From the NCBI GenBank assembly GCA_934393265.1, contig CAKRQL010000016.1:1-64000 (forward strand): a stretch of 64,000 nucleotides of DNA, given 5' to 3'. Under the pieces are notes generated by a model, which saw only the letters and a program-made list of their open reading frames with translations, did not search any database and was not told where the DNA came from. Below, piece after piece: positions 43,539-51,777 of this stretch (positions are counted from its first letter, which is position 1; each line of letters begins with the position of its first letter). The position numbers and the translations under genes are program-made. The DNA comes from an uncultured Eubacteriales bacterium (lineage in GTDB: Bacteria > Bacillota > Clostridia > Oscillospirales > CAG-272).

Positions 43539-43550
43539 AAACATTCGTTC
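43539..43550 (-). promoter_or_regulatory. LexA-box-like operator
   Basis: GAACGAATGTTT on the minus strand matches the Gram-positive LexA core GAAC-N4-GTTC except for the last base, and is flanked by CG on the left. It covers about +5 to +16 of the lexA transcript. Confidence 0.65.
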
Positions 43551-43561
43551 CGTATAGCCCG

Positions 43562-43590
43562 ATTATACACGTAGCGTCACGCTTTGTCAA
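43562..43590 (-). promoter_or_regulatory. Promoter of lexA
   Basis: Perfect TTGACA (43585-43590), 17-nt spacer, perfect TATAAT (43562-43567). The spacer contains the inverted repeat AGCGT-G-ACGCT. Confidence 0.85.
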
Positions 43591-43756
43591 GGGATTTTCG
43601 CAAAAAATCCTCAAAAAAATATTTCTGCCACGTATATTCCCGCATTTCCGAGAAAAAACGCCCGGCAGAAGAAAAGCGGTATTTTTATCCGTTTCCGCTT
43701 TTGCCGGGTGATTTATTCGGTTTTCGCCGGGAGTTTTCAATACTATTCCGCGCTTT

Positions 43757-44542
43757 TCAGTGGCGACCGCCGGAGGAATGTCCTCCCCCGCCGCTCCTGC
43801 CGCCTCCGCCGCCTCCTCCACCGGAGGACGACGAGGACTGGATCTGCCGCTTTGTCACCACGGTCCCGGTCAGAACGTCGCTCTGCCCCGTTAGCTCGAG
43901 GCTTGCATACTTTGAAAGCGGGTAAATCTCAGATTTGAGTTTTTTCTTATAGCCGTAGATTATCACGCCGGCGACAATGCCGGTTATGACAAGGGCTATT
44001 ATTGCCGAGATGAGTATAACCTTAAGCCAGTTTGTGATTTTCCCGGTAAAGGCACGCTCTGCAAGCGGGGCGAAGATACGGCACGCCTCAACTATATTAC
44101 CGTTCTTCACGGCGTCGTGCACCTTATTATTCATGATGTTATACTCGCTGCTCTTTATGCGGCTCGTATCACCGAAGGTATGTATCTGGTAGGTATACTC
44201 ATTCGGCTCGCGCGTTATTTCTATCATCATGACATTTGCGGGTTTATCTATTATGCCATAGCGGTAAAACTGCTGCTCGGTGTGGTAATAGCCGATATAA
44301 TTATAGTAATAAAGAACGAGGTTACAGCCGCCATTTTCCGCGGCGACGGCATCACGGAATATTTTTGCTATCTCCTGTTTTTCGCTCTCTGTCAGCTGAT
44401 TATCCACGTCGACTATATACTCGTCCGGATCTACATAGTCCGGATATGTCATATAGGCAGCCGACGGGAGGACGGCAAAGAGCGAGAGGAGCACCGCGAC
44501 GGTTAGCGCGGCGAGGAGGGCGGATATGATTTTCTTTTTCAA
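43757..44542 (-). CDS. TPM-domain membrane protein, YdjH/YgcG-like
   Basis: 261 residues. Signal or anchor helix, then a TPM domain (VDVDNQLTESEKQEIAKIF... IEITREPNEYTYQIHTFGD), a membrane helix (about 178-200), and a Ser/Gly-rich tail ending SGGGGHSSGGRH. TPM proteins are extracytoplasmic; YdjH of Bacillus has this layout. The start is a TTG, 8 nt after GGAGGG, overlapping the upstream stop (TTGA); an earlier in-frame ATG lacks an SD. Third gene of a YdjI-YdjG-YdjH-like set. Confidence 0.8.
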   Translation of the reverse strand: MKKKIISALLAALTVAVLLSLFAVLPSAAYMTYPDYVDPDEYIVDVDNQLTESEKQEIAKIFRDAVAAENGGCNLVLYYYNYIGYYHTEQQFYRYGIIDKPANVMMIEITREPNEYTYQIHTFGDTSRIKSSEYNIMNNKVHDAVKNGNIVEACRIFAPLAERAFTGKITNWLKVILISAIIALVITGIVAGVIIYGYKKKLKSEIYPLSKYASLELTGQSDVLTGTVVTKRQIQSSSSSGGGGGGGGRSGGGGHSSGGRH

Positions 44543-45588
44543 AACAGGAACCCTCCTATCAGAGAAAGAATAAGGAGAAGCGCGCCGAAGATTCCGCCGA
44601 GGACGGCAAACAGCCTCCCCCACGCTATCGGCAGCTCACCGTACACCTTTCCGGTATTACCGTTCATCGAATATGTATACAGTTTGCCGTCACGGTTATA
44701 GGTAAGAATCCAGACCGGCATAAGGCTGTAATCCCAGTGGCTCTTTATAATGCCGACGTCGGTTCTCGTCACTGTTACCGTGGCATAGGGACCTATCGTG
44801 CCGCGCAGGAGCTTTTCCGCATAGGTATTCATGCGGCTCTTTACCTCGCCCGCAAGTGCATCACGGTCTATATCCCTTCGCTTCGCCTGATAGCCGAGGA
44901 GATACGGCATTGAGAAGTCTGTCTGCGCCTCCGGCGGATACGGCAGGACGCCCTCAAGCATCCCCTTGTCCTCCGTCGAGATAGCCGAGGTGGATATATC
45001 CTCAAAATGTATCTTCCCGGCGCGGTGAATACGGAAGGTGGAGGTCTCCGTATACTCGGTATTCCCCGTGCGCCAGACGCGCACGCGGGTGGCGGTAGCG
45101 TCTATTTCCGAATGCGTATCCGCGTCTGTCAGCCAGAACGGATAATAAACTCCGGTTATCTTATCTGCCTGCTCCGGAGAGAAGTAGTCGCGCGGGACGA
45201 AAAACTTCTTCTTCGCAAAGCGTAGAAACGACTCCTTTGCCGCAGTCTTATCGAATTTGAAAGGCACTATCTTATCCGGGCGGAATGCTCCGGTAACGCG
45301 GTCGGCAAGGACCACGGGATTATGGCAATAGTAGCAATAATCCGCGGCGGTCGCCTTATCGGTCATTATGACGGCTCCGCAGCTCTGGCAGATATATTCG
45401 TTTACCTCTCCGGCGAACTCCTCGTTTGCCTTTGCGGTCTGCTCCGCCCTCTCGGCAGAGTCTGTCGCCCGGAGCTCCTCCTCCGTGAACTCCGACATGC
45501 AGAACTCACAGACGAACTTTCCCTTCGCGGCGTCGAACACCAGCCCGGCGTCGCAATTCGGGCATTTATAAGTTACGGTTGTCTCCAT
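44539..45588 (-). CDS. TFIIB-type zinc-ribbon membrane protein, YdjG-like
   Basis: About 349 residues. Two zinc ribbons at the N-terminus (CPNCD...CEFC and CQSCG...CYYC), a beta-rich middle (IVPFKFDKTAAKESF, VYYPFWLTDAD, PVWILTYNRDGKLYTYSMNG), and a C-terminal membrane hairpin. YdjG of Bacillus, which with YdjH recruits PspA to the membrane under stress, has the same order of parts. The start is placed at the ATG after AAGGACAAT; an ATG 12 nt upstream has no SD. Confidence 0.82.
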   Translation of the reverse strand: METTVTYKCPNCDAGLVFDAAKGKFVCEFCMSEFTEEELRATDSAERAEQTAKANEEFAGEVNEYICQSCGAVIMTDKATAADYCYYCHNPVVLADRVTGAFRPDKIVPFKFDKTAAKESFLRFAKKKFFVPRDYFSPEQADKITGVYYPFWLTDADTHSEIDATATRVRVWRTGNTEYTETSTFRIHRAGKIHFEDISTSAISTEDKGMLEGVLPYPPEAQTDFSMPYLLGYQAKRRDIDRDALAGEVKSRMNTYAEKLLRGTIGPYATVTVTRTDVGIIKSHWDYSLMPVWILTYNRDGKLYTYSMNGNTGKVYGELPIAWGRLFAVLGGIFGALLLILSLIGGFLF

Positions 45589-45684
45589 ATTGTCCTTCAT
45601 TTTACAGCCGGCGGGCGCCCCGGTGCCGCACCCGGAATATCCGGTAAACGGTGCCGGGCGGTACCCGCCGGTCTTTACGGTTTA

Positions 45685-46971
45685 TCAGTCTCTCTTTTTC
45701 CCGCAATCGGGGCAGAACTTAACATCTGCGGCATTCTTCTTTCCGCAGCCGGGGCAGACCCACTCGCCCTCCGGACGGGGTGAACCGCACTCAGAGCAGA
45801 ATTTTCCGGTATTCTTCGCGCCGCACTTGCAGGTCCATGTCGCGGGAGCCTCCGGGCGGGGCGAGCCGCACTCGGAGCAGAATTTTCCGGTATTCTTCGC
45901 GCCGCACTTGCAGGTCCAGCCGTCAGAGGCAGCAGCAGCCTCGCGCCGCTCGGCATCCCGCTTCATCTGCTCTCTGTTTGTCTCGGAAGCGGACGCCATG
46001 AAGTTACCCGTAGCGCCCATGCCCATGCCCATGCCGACGAAAGCACCGGTCGCGCCGTTTGCATTTGAGCCGGCAGCCTCGAAGCCGCGGGCAACAGCAC
46101 CCTGTACATAGCCCTCACGCACAGAGGCGTCACCGAGCATTGCGCCCTGGTTACGCATGTTGATAAGCTTCTTGGAATCCTCGTCATAGGAGACGGAGGC
46201 AATGCCCACCGACTGCACCTCAAAGCCGCGCATATTGCGCCAGCCCTCGTCAAGCTCGGTAGCCATATACTTCGAGAGCTCTGTCGACTTCGACGCTACA
46301 TAGGATATTCTTATGCCGTCGGCAGACATGCGGTTCATAGCCGCGGTAAGTCCCTCGAGGAACTCGGACATATACTGCTCGTTTATCTCGCTTATGTCAA
46401 CGCGCTCCGCATTCTTCGGTATAACCTCGGAATAGAACTTTATGGGGTCGGTGACCTTTATGGAATAGGTACCGTGGGCGCGGAGGAAGAGCTCCGCATT
46501 ATAGAAATTATCAAAGTAGTTTACGGGGTTTCTCGTGCCGAACTTTATTCCCTTTATCTCCTGGAGGTTGATAAAGTACGCCTCCTGCTTAAGGGGAGTT
46601 ACGCCGCCGAACTTTATACGCGAGAAGGACTCTGCTATCGCCTTTCCGAACTCGCCGTTGAAGAGTGAGGGAGCGGAGGAATTATCCACCTTGAAGTATC
46701 CCGGCTCTGCGGTATAGTCCACTATCTTACCGCCGTCGGTAAGTATCATGAACTGATTTTCCTTTACCTGAATTATGGAGCCGTTGGATATAAGGTCAGA
46801 GGTTCCTTTTTTATTGGAGGAACGGCGCTCATTGCGCTTATCATTCGCTCTCACCTTTACGCCCTTTACAAAGACGGTGGTGTCGCTCATGTCACCTGCC
46901 TCGATGACCTCCTCCCACTGGTCGGCGAGTCCGCCGCTTATGGCTCCGACAAATGCTTTAATTATTCCCAT
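45685..46971 (-). CDS. SPFH-domain protein with C-terminal zinc ribbons, YdjI-like
   Basis: 428 residues. SPFH/band-7 core (MGIIKAFVGAISGGLADQW, FEVQSVGIASVSYDEDSKKLI), a Gly/Met-rich linker (AFVGMGMGMGATGNF), then three zinc ribbons. The first two are near-identical copies of WTCKCGAKNTGKFCSECGSP and the third is CPGCG...CPDCG. YdjI of Bacillus is the closest known architecture. First in order of the YdjI-G-H-like genes. A 36-nt gap separates it from the small membrane protein upstream, so one transcript is likely. Confidence 0.85.
   Translation of the reverse strand: MGIIKAFVGAISGGLADQWEEVIEAGDMSDTTVFVKGVKVRANDKRNERRSSNKKGTSDLISNGSIIQVKENQFMILTDGGKIVDYTAEPGYFKVDNSSAPSLFNGEFGKAIAESFSRIKFGGVTPLKQEAYFINLQEIKGIKFGTRNPVNYFDNFYNAELFLRAHGTYSIKVTDPIKFYSEVIPKNAERVDISEINEQYMSEFLEGLTAAMNRMSADGIRISYVASKSTELSKYMATELDEGWRNMRGFEVQSVGIASVSYDEDSKKLINMRNQGAMLGDASVREGYVQGAVARGFEAAGSNANGATGAFVGMGMGMGATGNFMASASETNREQMKRDAERREAAAASDGWTCKCGAKNTGKFCSECGSPRPEAPATWTCKCGAKNTGKFCSECGSPRPEGEWVCPGCGKKNAADVKFCPDCGKKRD
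45794..45918. repeat. Internal tandem duplication of an 81-bp zinc-ribbon unit
   Basis: 45794-45837 and 45875-45918 are identical over 44 bp and the flanks differ by only a few bases. The period is 81 bp (27 codons), so the copies stay in frame and duplicate one zinc ribbon of the SPFH protein. Confidence 0.9.
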
Positions 46972-47006
46972 TGTTGGTTTTATCTCCTGTTACAATATGT
47001 ATCTTA

Positions 47007-47384
47007 TTATTGGTCGGCTGAAACAATTTCTCCGCCGTCGGAAAGCTCATAGCCCGGGATGTAGCCGGAGGCGACGGAGAGAATGAATATCTCCTGCGCT
47101 CCCTCGGGGCTCAGCCCCGCGCCCTCCGCCACGTCGGCTATATTCCGTGCCCCCGCCTCAACCTCCCGGCAGAGGGCGGCACACATGCGATCCCTGCGAT
47201 AACGGTTATACCCTGCCGACGCAAAAGTCAGCGTACCTACCGTCAGAAAAAACGTGAAAACAGCCGGTATCACGGCTATCATCCGGCACAGGATAACCGT
47301 GCCGACAAAAGCGATAACAGCCGTGCCCGTTGATACTGCGGTAATTATTTTCCATTTAATAGCGTTACGGGCAGCGGCTGTCAT
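47007..47384 (-). CDS. Small two-helix membrane protein with possible winged-helix tail
   Basis: 125 residues; ATG after AAGGAG. Two membrane segments (about 12-32 and 36-55) followed by a cytoplasmic helical region (CREVEAGARNIADVAEGAGL, then SPEGAQEIFILSVASGYIPG) with the look of a winged helix. That region resembles the helical part often found in SHOCT/PCI-like regulators. Not recognised. Its place directly ahead of the YdjI-like gene suggests it belongs to the same envelope module. Confidence 0.65.
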   Translation of the reverse strand: MTAAARNAIKWKIITAVSTGTAVIAFVGTVILCRMIAVIPAVFTFFLTVGTLTFASAGYNRYRRDRMCAALCREVEAGARNIADVAEGAGLSPEGAQEIFILSVASGYIPGYELSDGGEIVSADQ

Positions 47385-47433
47385 ACTTTGTACTCCTTAT
47401 AAGCCAAGACTTTTCGGGTCTTTTTGCGGCTGA

Positions 47434-49176
47434 TTATTGCTTATCGGTCTCGGGAGTGGGGGTTCCTATATTCTGACCTACCTTAAGAGCGTCCTCTACA
47501 AGACTGTCATAATTGCCCTCAAGGGTTCCGTTTGCAACGAAGGCAAGGTCAACCGAGACCTCAACCTCGCCAGCGGTGATTTCAGCGGAAACGCGAACGC
47601 TCCTGAGCGTGCCGTCAGCACCGACGGTAACGGTAACATTCACGTTATTGATATAGCTCTCAAATACGTCGTTGACAGCCTTGGCTATATCGTCTGCGGT
47701 AAGCTGCGTGGGCTCGGTCCCGGTGCCATCACCGGAGCCGTCTCCGTTCGCCACCTGATTTGCTATCATAGCGACAAATCCGTACACGGTGGTATGCTTG
47801 TTCTCAACGAGGAAAGAGGTAACCGTATCTACAAGATTGTCGATATCATCCTCGGTCTTTCCGGTCAAGGAAGCTACAAGAGCGCGGACAGTCATCTTCT
47901 GAACTTCGTCGGACATTATGAGCTCTGCAAGAGTGATATCGGTTATTCCGAGCATTGCCTCTATGGTAACGCCCGCGCCGAAGCTCTCCTCAAGGTAGGA
48001 GTTGATTGTCGCGTTGACCATTGTCAAAATCCCCTCAACGGTCATGCCATCCTCAAGCTGCGAGTCAACGAGTTGGATTATCTCCTTTACTCTCATGTTA
48101 AGAACAGTGGCAGGCATAGCTATTACAGTGGTGAAAGCCTCTTCGCCGCCGAGGAGGTCAACGAGCTCGGTATTTCCGAGAGCGTCGACAGCCGCCTTGA
48201 GAAGCGCGGGGTCAAAGGTATACTTTCTGCCGTCGCCGTCCTTCTCTACTCTGAAGTAGCCGGTGGCTATCGTCTTTACGGCGGATGCAAGCTTCTTTGC
48301 GGTCTCGGGATCAAGCTCGCCAGTCTCGGGGAGGGTTATTCCGTTTTCGGCTAACGAAGCCTCAAGCTTATTGATAAGGTCCTTTATGACAGCGACGTAG
48401 GTGGGCATTGCGGGCGTCTCTGTGTTTCCGGTATCGGTGTCGCCGGTGTTGCCGGAGCCGGTGTCGCCGGTGTTGCCGGAGCCGGTGTCGCCGGTATTAC
48501 CGTCGGTATCAGGCGGTGTGTTTTTTCCACCGTCGTCCGGTATGAGCGACTTTATGAGCTCAAGGACATTGATGATAACGCCGGGGGTGTCGCCGTAGAG
48601 CGCCTGCTGCTTCCCCTCTGCGTCGGTTGCAAGCAGGTAGACGTTATCGGTGCCGATCTGTCCGGAAATAGTTACGGGTCCGGTAAGGTCCTCAAAGGAT
48701 ACACCCTCGCCTTCAACATCTACAACAATCGAGAAGCGAAGGACCTTATTCACCGTATCGCCTTCGCCGGCAATCCCGGTCACGCCTATTTCACCGTCTC
48801 TGAGGGTTACCGTATTTCTTACGGTCTTGTAGATGGGGTTACCCTGGTCGTCCGTACCGGTTCTGATATCCGAATTGTATGTAACTTTTATGAGATTGAT
48901 CTTCAGAACGCCGCCGGAGACGGAGGTAACGAAGGTCTCATAGTTGGCGTCTGTGACACCAGCCAGGGGGTCGGGGTCTTTCGTGTCACCGGTATTATCA
49001 CCGGTATTTTCGCCGGTATTGCCGTCATTGTTGTTGTCTTTCTTGTCGCCGTTGCCGTCGCCGGTATTATCACCGGCGTTGTCCTTCTCCGGGGTCTCGT
49101 TGCAGGCAACAAGTGCGGAAGTGCAGGCAAACACGAGTGCAAGCGCGAGAAGCAGTGCAATCAGTTTCTTTTTCAT
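47434..49176 (-). CDS. Large repeat-rich lipoprotein of unknown function
   Basis: 580 residues; ATG after GAAGGAG. Lipobox LVAC (Cys25). Residues 26-75 are low-complexity Asn/Gly/Asp/Thr (many NTGD units). A second such linker of GSGNTGDT units lies near 225-260. The rest is a soluble helical and beta domain (AAVDALGNTELVDLLGGEEA, NMRVKEIIQLVDSQLEDG). It resembles other large Clostridia surface lipoproteins, but no domain was recognised. It lies 49 nt upstream of the small membrane protein gene and may share its transcript. Confidence 0.75.
   Translation of the reverse strand: MKKKLIALLLALALVFACTSALVACNETPEKDNAGDNTGDGNGDKKDNNNDGNTGENTGDNTGDTKDPDPLAGVTDANYETFVTSVSGGVLKINLIKVTYNSDIRTGTDDQGNPIYKTVRNTVTLRDGEIGVTGIAGEGDTVNKVLRFSIVVDVEGEGVSFEDLTGPVTISGQIGTDNVYLLATDAEGKQQALYGDTPGVIINVLELIKSLIPDDGGKNTPPDTDGNTGDTGSGNTGDTGSGNTGDTDTGNTETPAMPTYVAVIKDLINKLEASLAENGITLPETGELDPETAKKLASAVKTIATGYFRVEKDGDGRKYTFDPALLKAAVDALGNTELVDLLGGEEAFTTVIAMPATVLNMRVKEIIQLVDSQLEDGMTVEGILTMVNATINSYLEESFGAGVTIEAMLGITDITLAELIMSDEVQKMTVRALVASLTGKTEDDIDNLVDTVTSFLVENKHTTVYGFVAMIANQVANGDGSGDGTGTEPTQLTADDIAKAVNDVFESYINNVNVTVTVGADGTLRSVRVSAEITAGEVEVSVDLAFVANGTLEGNYDSLVEDALKVGQNIGTPTPETDKQ
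48436..48497. repeat. 24-bp tandem repeat coding the GSGNTGDT linker
   Basis: Two perfect 24-bp copies (48436-48459 and 48460-48483) and a partial third. It is in frame and likely variable in copy number by slippage. Confidence 0.85.
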
Positions 49177-49246
49177 GGTCTTTCTCCTTCAAAAATATTT
49201 TTTTGGTGATATATGGTCTCGCCGCATCCGGCGTTAAACCCTCAAA

Positions 49247-49972
49247 TTAATTATCCCAGTTGTGGTAGACGGCGTTTACGTCGTCGTCCTCATTGAATTT
49301 GTCAAGCATTTTCTCCATATTGTCTATATCATCCTGATTTTCAAGTGTGACATAGGTGGAGGGGACCTTTGCGACGTCGGCGGTATCTATCTTATAGCCG
49401 AGCGCCATTATTTTTTCACACACCGCGTCAAGGTCTGCAGGAGCTGTATAGATAGTGTACTCTCCCTCATCGGAGCGGAAGTCCTCCGCGCCCGCCTCAA
49501 GAGCGTCCTCCATAAATTTATCCTCGTCTATCTCCTCATCCTCGTCTATGACGGTTATAACTCCCTTTTCCTCGAAGAGGTAGCCGACACAGCCGTTCTG
49601 TCCCATGTTTCCGCCGTATTTGTTGAACCATGCGCGGACATTTCCGGCGGTACGGTTACGGTTATCTGTCGAGGTCTCGACTATTATCGCGACGCCCGAG
49701 GGACCGTAGCCCTCATAGGTTATCTCCTCATAGGTTATATCCGAGTTGTCCGAGAATTTCTTTATCGTACGCTGGATATTGTCGTTCGGCACGTTATTTG
49801 CCTTCGCCTTCGCTATAAGGTCGCGGAGCTTTCCGTTCACCGCCGGGTCGGGCCCGCCAGCCTTTATAGCTACCGCCATTTCCTTACCAATCTTTGTGAA
49901 GATCTTCGCCTTTGCCGCGTCGGACTTCTCTTTTTTGTGCTTGATGTTATTCCACTTTGAATGACCTGACAT
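49247..49972 (-). CDS. yebC: YebC/PmpR family protein
   Basis: 241 residues, family length. MSGHSKWNNIKHKKEKSDAA, IFTKIGKEM, AKANNVPNDNIQRTIKK, YEGYGPSGVAIIVE, NRTAGNVRAWFNKYGGNMG and the acidic C-terminus are diagnostic. Long called a transcriptional regulator; recent work ties the family to relief of ribosome stalling at proline stretches. Last gene of the kinase-argS-yebC operon. Confidence 0.95.
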   Translation of the reverse strand: MSGHSKWNNIKHKKEKSDAAKAKIFTKIGKEMAVAIKAGGPDPAVNGKLRDLIAKAKANNVPNDNIQRTIKKFSDNSDITYEEITYEGYGPSGVAIIVETSTDNRNRTAGNVRAWFNKYGGNMGQNGCVGYLFEEKGVITVIDEDEEIDEDKFMEDALEAGAEDFRSDEGEYTIYTAPADLDAVCEKIMALGYKIDTADVAKVPSTYVTLENQDDIDNMEKMLDKFNEDDDVNAVYHNWDN

Positions 49973-50017
49973 AAATTATATATACTCCTAAGTTATGATT
50001 TCGGTGTTTTTGTGCCG

Positions 50018-51763
50018 TCAGATTTTTTCCGGCGTTTTCATGCAGATGAGATGCAGGGCTGTCGCAAGGACGTGCTTTGTCGCCGCTGTGAGAGCTATTC
50101 TCGACGAGCGGAGCTCCGCGTCCTCACACGACGCTATCGCGCACTCGTGATAGAAGCGGTTGAACGCCGCGCAGAGCTCAAGGATATACCTCGTAACGAC
50201 GCTCGGCTCATAGTCCGAAAGAGCCGCCGCAACGCGCTCCGGGAACATGGCAAGAGACTTTGCAAGCTCCGCCTCCTCATCCCCGAGTGTCTCAGCGCTC
50301 ATATTTCCGCACTCCCCTGCCTTTTCAAGGACGGAGCAGGCGCGGGCGTAGGTATACTGGGCATACGGTCCTGTATTCCCGTCAAAGGACAGGGCGTCCT
50401 CCATTGAGAAGTTTATATCCCGCATACGGTTGTTTGAAAGGTAGTAGAAGATAACGGCGCCGACGCCGACAGCCTCGGATATTTCGCGTAGGCGCTCCGG
50501 CTCGGAGTTCTTTTCCTTCGCTATATCCCGTACACGCGCGATTGCCTCGGCGAAGAGGTCCTTTAAGAGGACGACGTTTCCAGTCCTCGTCGCGAGCTTT
50601 GCCCCATTTACCGAGACGGTGCCGTATGGGACATGGACAAGCTCGTTATACCACGGGTAGCCCATGAGCTCCACGACCTTGAACCACTGGGCAAAGTGGA
50701 GCGACTGCTGTGCGGAGGTGACATAGATTGCCTTATCGAAGTTATAGGTGCGCTTACGGTAGACCGCCGCGGCGATGTCGCGGGTCGGATAGAGGGTGGA
50801 GCCGTCGCGCTTCAGAATCAGGCAGGCGGGCATATTCCACTCCGAGAGATCGACAATAGACGCGCCGTCGTCAATCTTCAGTAGCCCCATATCGCGGAGC
50901 TTCTGCACCTGCTCAGGCATTTTATCGGTATAGAACGACTCACCCTTATAGCTGTCAAAGGTTATGCCGAGGAGGTCGTAGGTCTTTTTGTACTCTGCAA
51001 GCGAGACATCAACAAACCAGCGCCAGAGGGCGAGATTTTCCTCGTCCCCGTGCTCGAGCTTCGAGAACTCGGCGCGTGCGAGGTCGGCAAGGTGAGACTT
51101 CTTCTCTCCGGTCTCGGAGAGCGATTTTTCCTCCTCATCCTTTATTTCGTTATTTATTCTTACGTAGAGAGCGACGAGCTCATCGACGCCGCCGGAGAGA
51201 ACCTTATCGCGGTCCCCCCACATGCGGTAGGCGAGAATAAGCTTACCGAACTGGGTCCCCCAGTCGCCGAGGTAGTTTATGCCTATGCACCTGTACCCCG
51301 CAAACTCATGAAGCAGCTTTAAGGAGTGCCCTATTACGGTAGTGCCGAGATGTCCTATATGAAAGGGCTTTGCCACGTTCGGGGAGGAATAATCGAGGAC
51401 AACGGTCTTGCCGTTCCCCGTTTCGGGCGAGCCGTACCGGTCGCCGAGGCGGGATATATCGCCGACGACGCGGCGGGCAAAGGCGGTGCCGTCTATTCTG
51501 AAATTCAGGTACCCGTTCACTGCGGTGACGGAGGAGAACTCCTCACACCTCACAGCTCCCGCGAGCGCCTCGGCTATCTGCACCGGGGAGCGACGAAGAT
51601 CCTTTGAGAGGCGAAAGCACGGGAGCGCAAGGTCGCCCATCGTTTTATCCGGCGGGTACTCGAGCATCGGGAGTACGGCTTCCTCCGTGAGCTCCGTCCC
51701 CGGAAATAGCTCCGCCGCCGCGGAGGCTATCATACCTGCGGTTTTCTTTTTGAGTGTCTGCAT
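50018..51763 (-). CDS. argS: Arginyl-tRNA synthetase
   Basis: 581 residues. Class I signature HIGH in SPNVAKPFHIGHLGTTVIG; Add-1 N-domain; anticodon-binding DALR domain at the C-terminus (YARACSVLEKAGE...LCAAFNRFYHECAI). The second catalytic loop reads AKLATRTGN in place of a canonical KMSKS, which is usual for many ArgRS. Charges tRNA-Arg. No T-box leader; expression comes from the promoter ahead of the upstream kinase gene (14-nt gap). Confidence 0.96.
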   Translation of the reverse strand: MQTLKKKTAGMIASAAAELFPGTELTEEAVLPMLEYPPDKTMGDLALPCFRLSKDLRRSPVQIAEALAGAVRCEEFSSVTAVNGYLNFRIDGTAFARRVVGDISRLGDRYGSPETGNGKTVVLDYSSPNVAKPFHIGHLGTTVIGHSLKLLHEFAGYRCIGINYLGDWGTQFGKLILAYRMWGDRDKVLSGGVDELVALYVRINNEIKDEEEKSLSETGEKKSHLADLARAEFSKLEHGDEENLALWRWFVDVSLAEYKKTYDLLGITFDSYKGESFYTDKMPEQVQKLRDMGLLKIDDGASIVDLSEWNMPACLILKRDGSTLYPTRDIAAAVYRKRTYNFDKAIYVTSAQQSLHFAQWFKVVELMGYPWYNELVHVPYGTVSVNGAKLATRTGNVVLLKDLFAEAIARVRDIAKEKNSEPERLREISEAVGVGAVIFYYLSNNRMRDINFSMEDALSFDGNTGPYAQYTYARACSVLEKAGECGNMSAETLGDEEAELAKSLAMFPERVAAALSDYEPSVVTRYILELCAAFNRFYHECAIASCEDAELRSSRIALTAATKHVLATALHLICMKTPEKI

Positions 51764-51777
51764 ATATTGCCTTTCGG

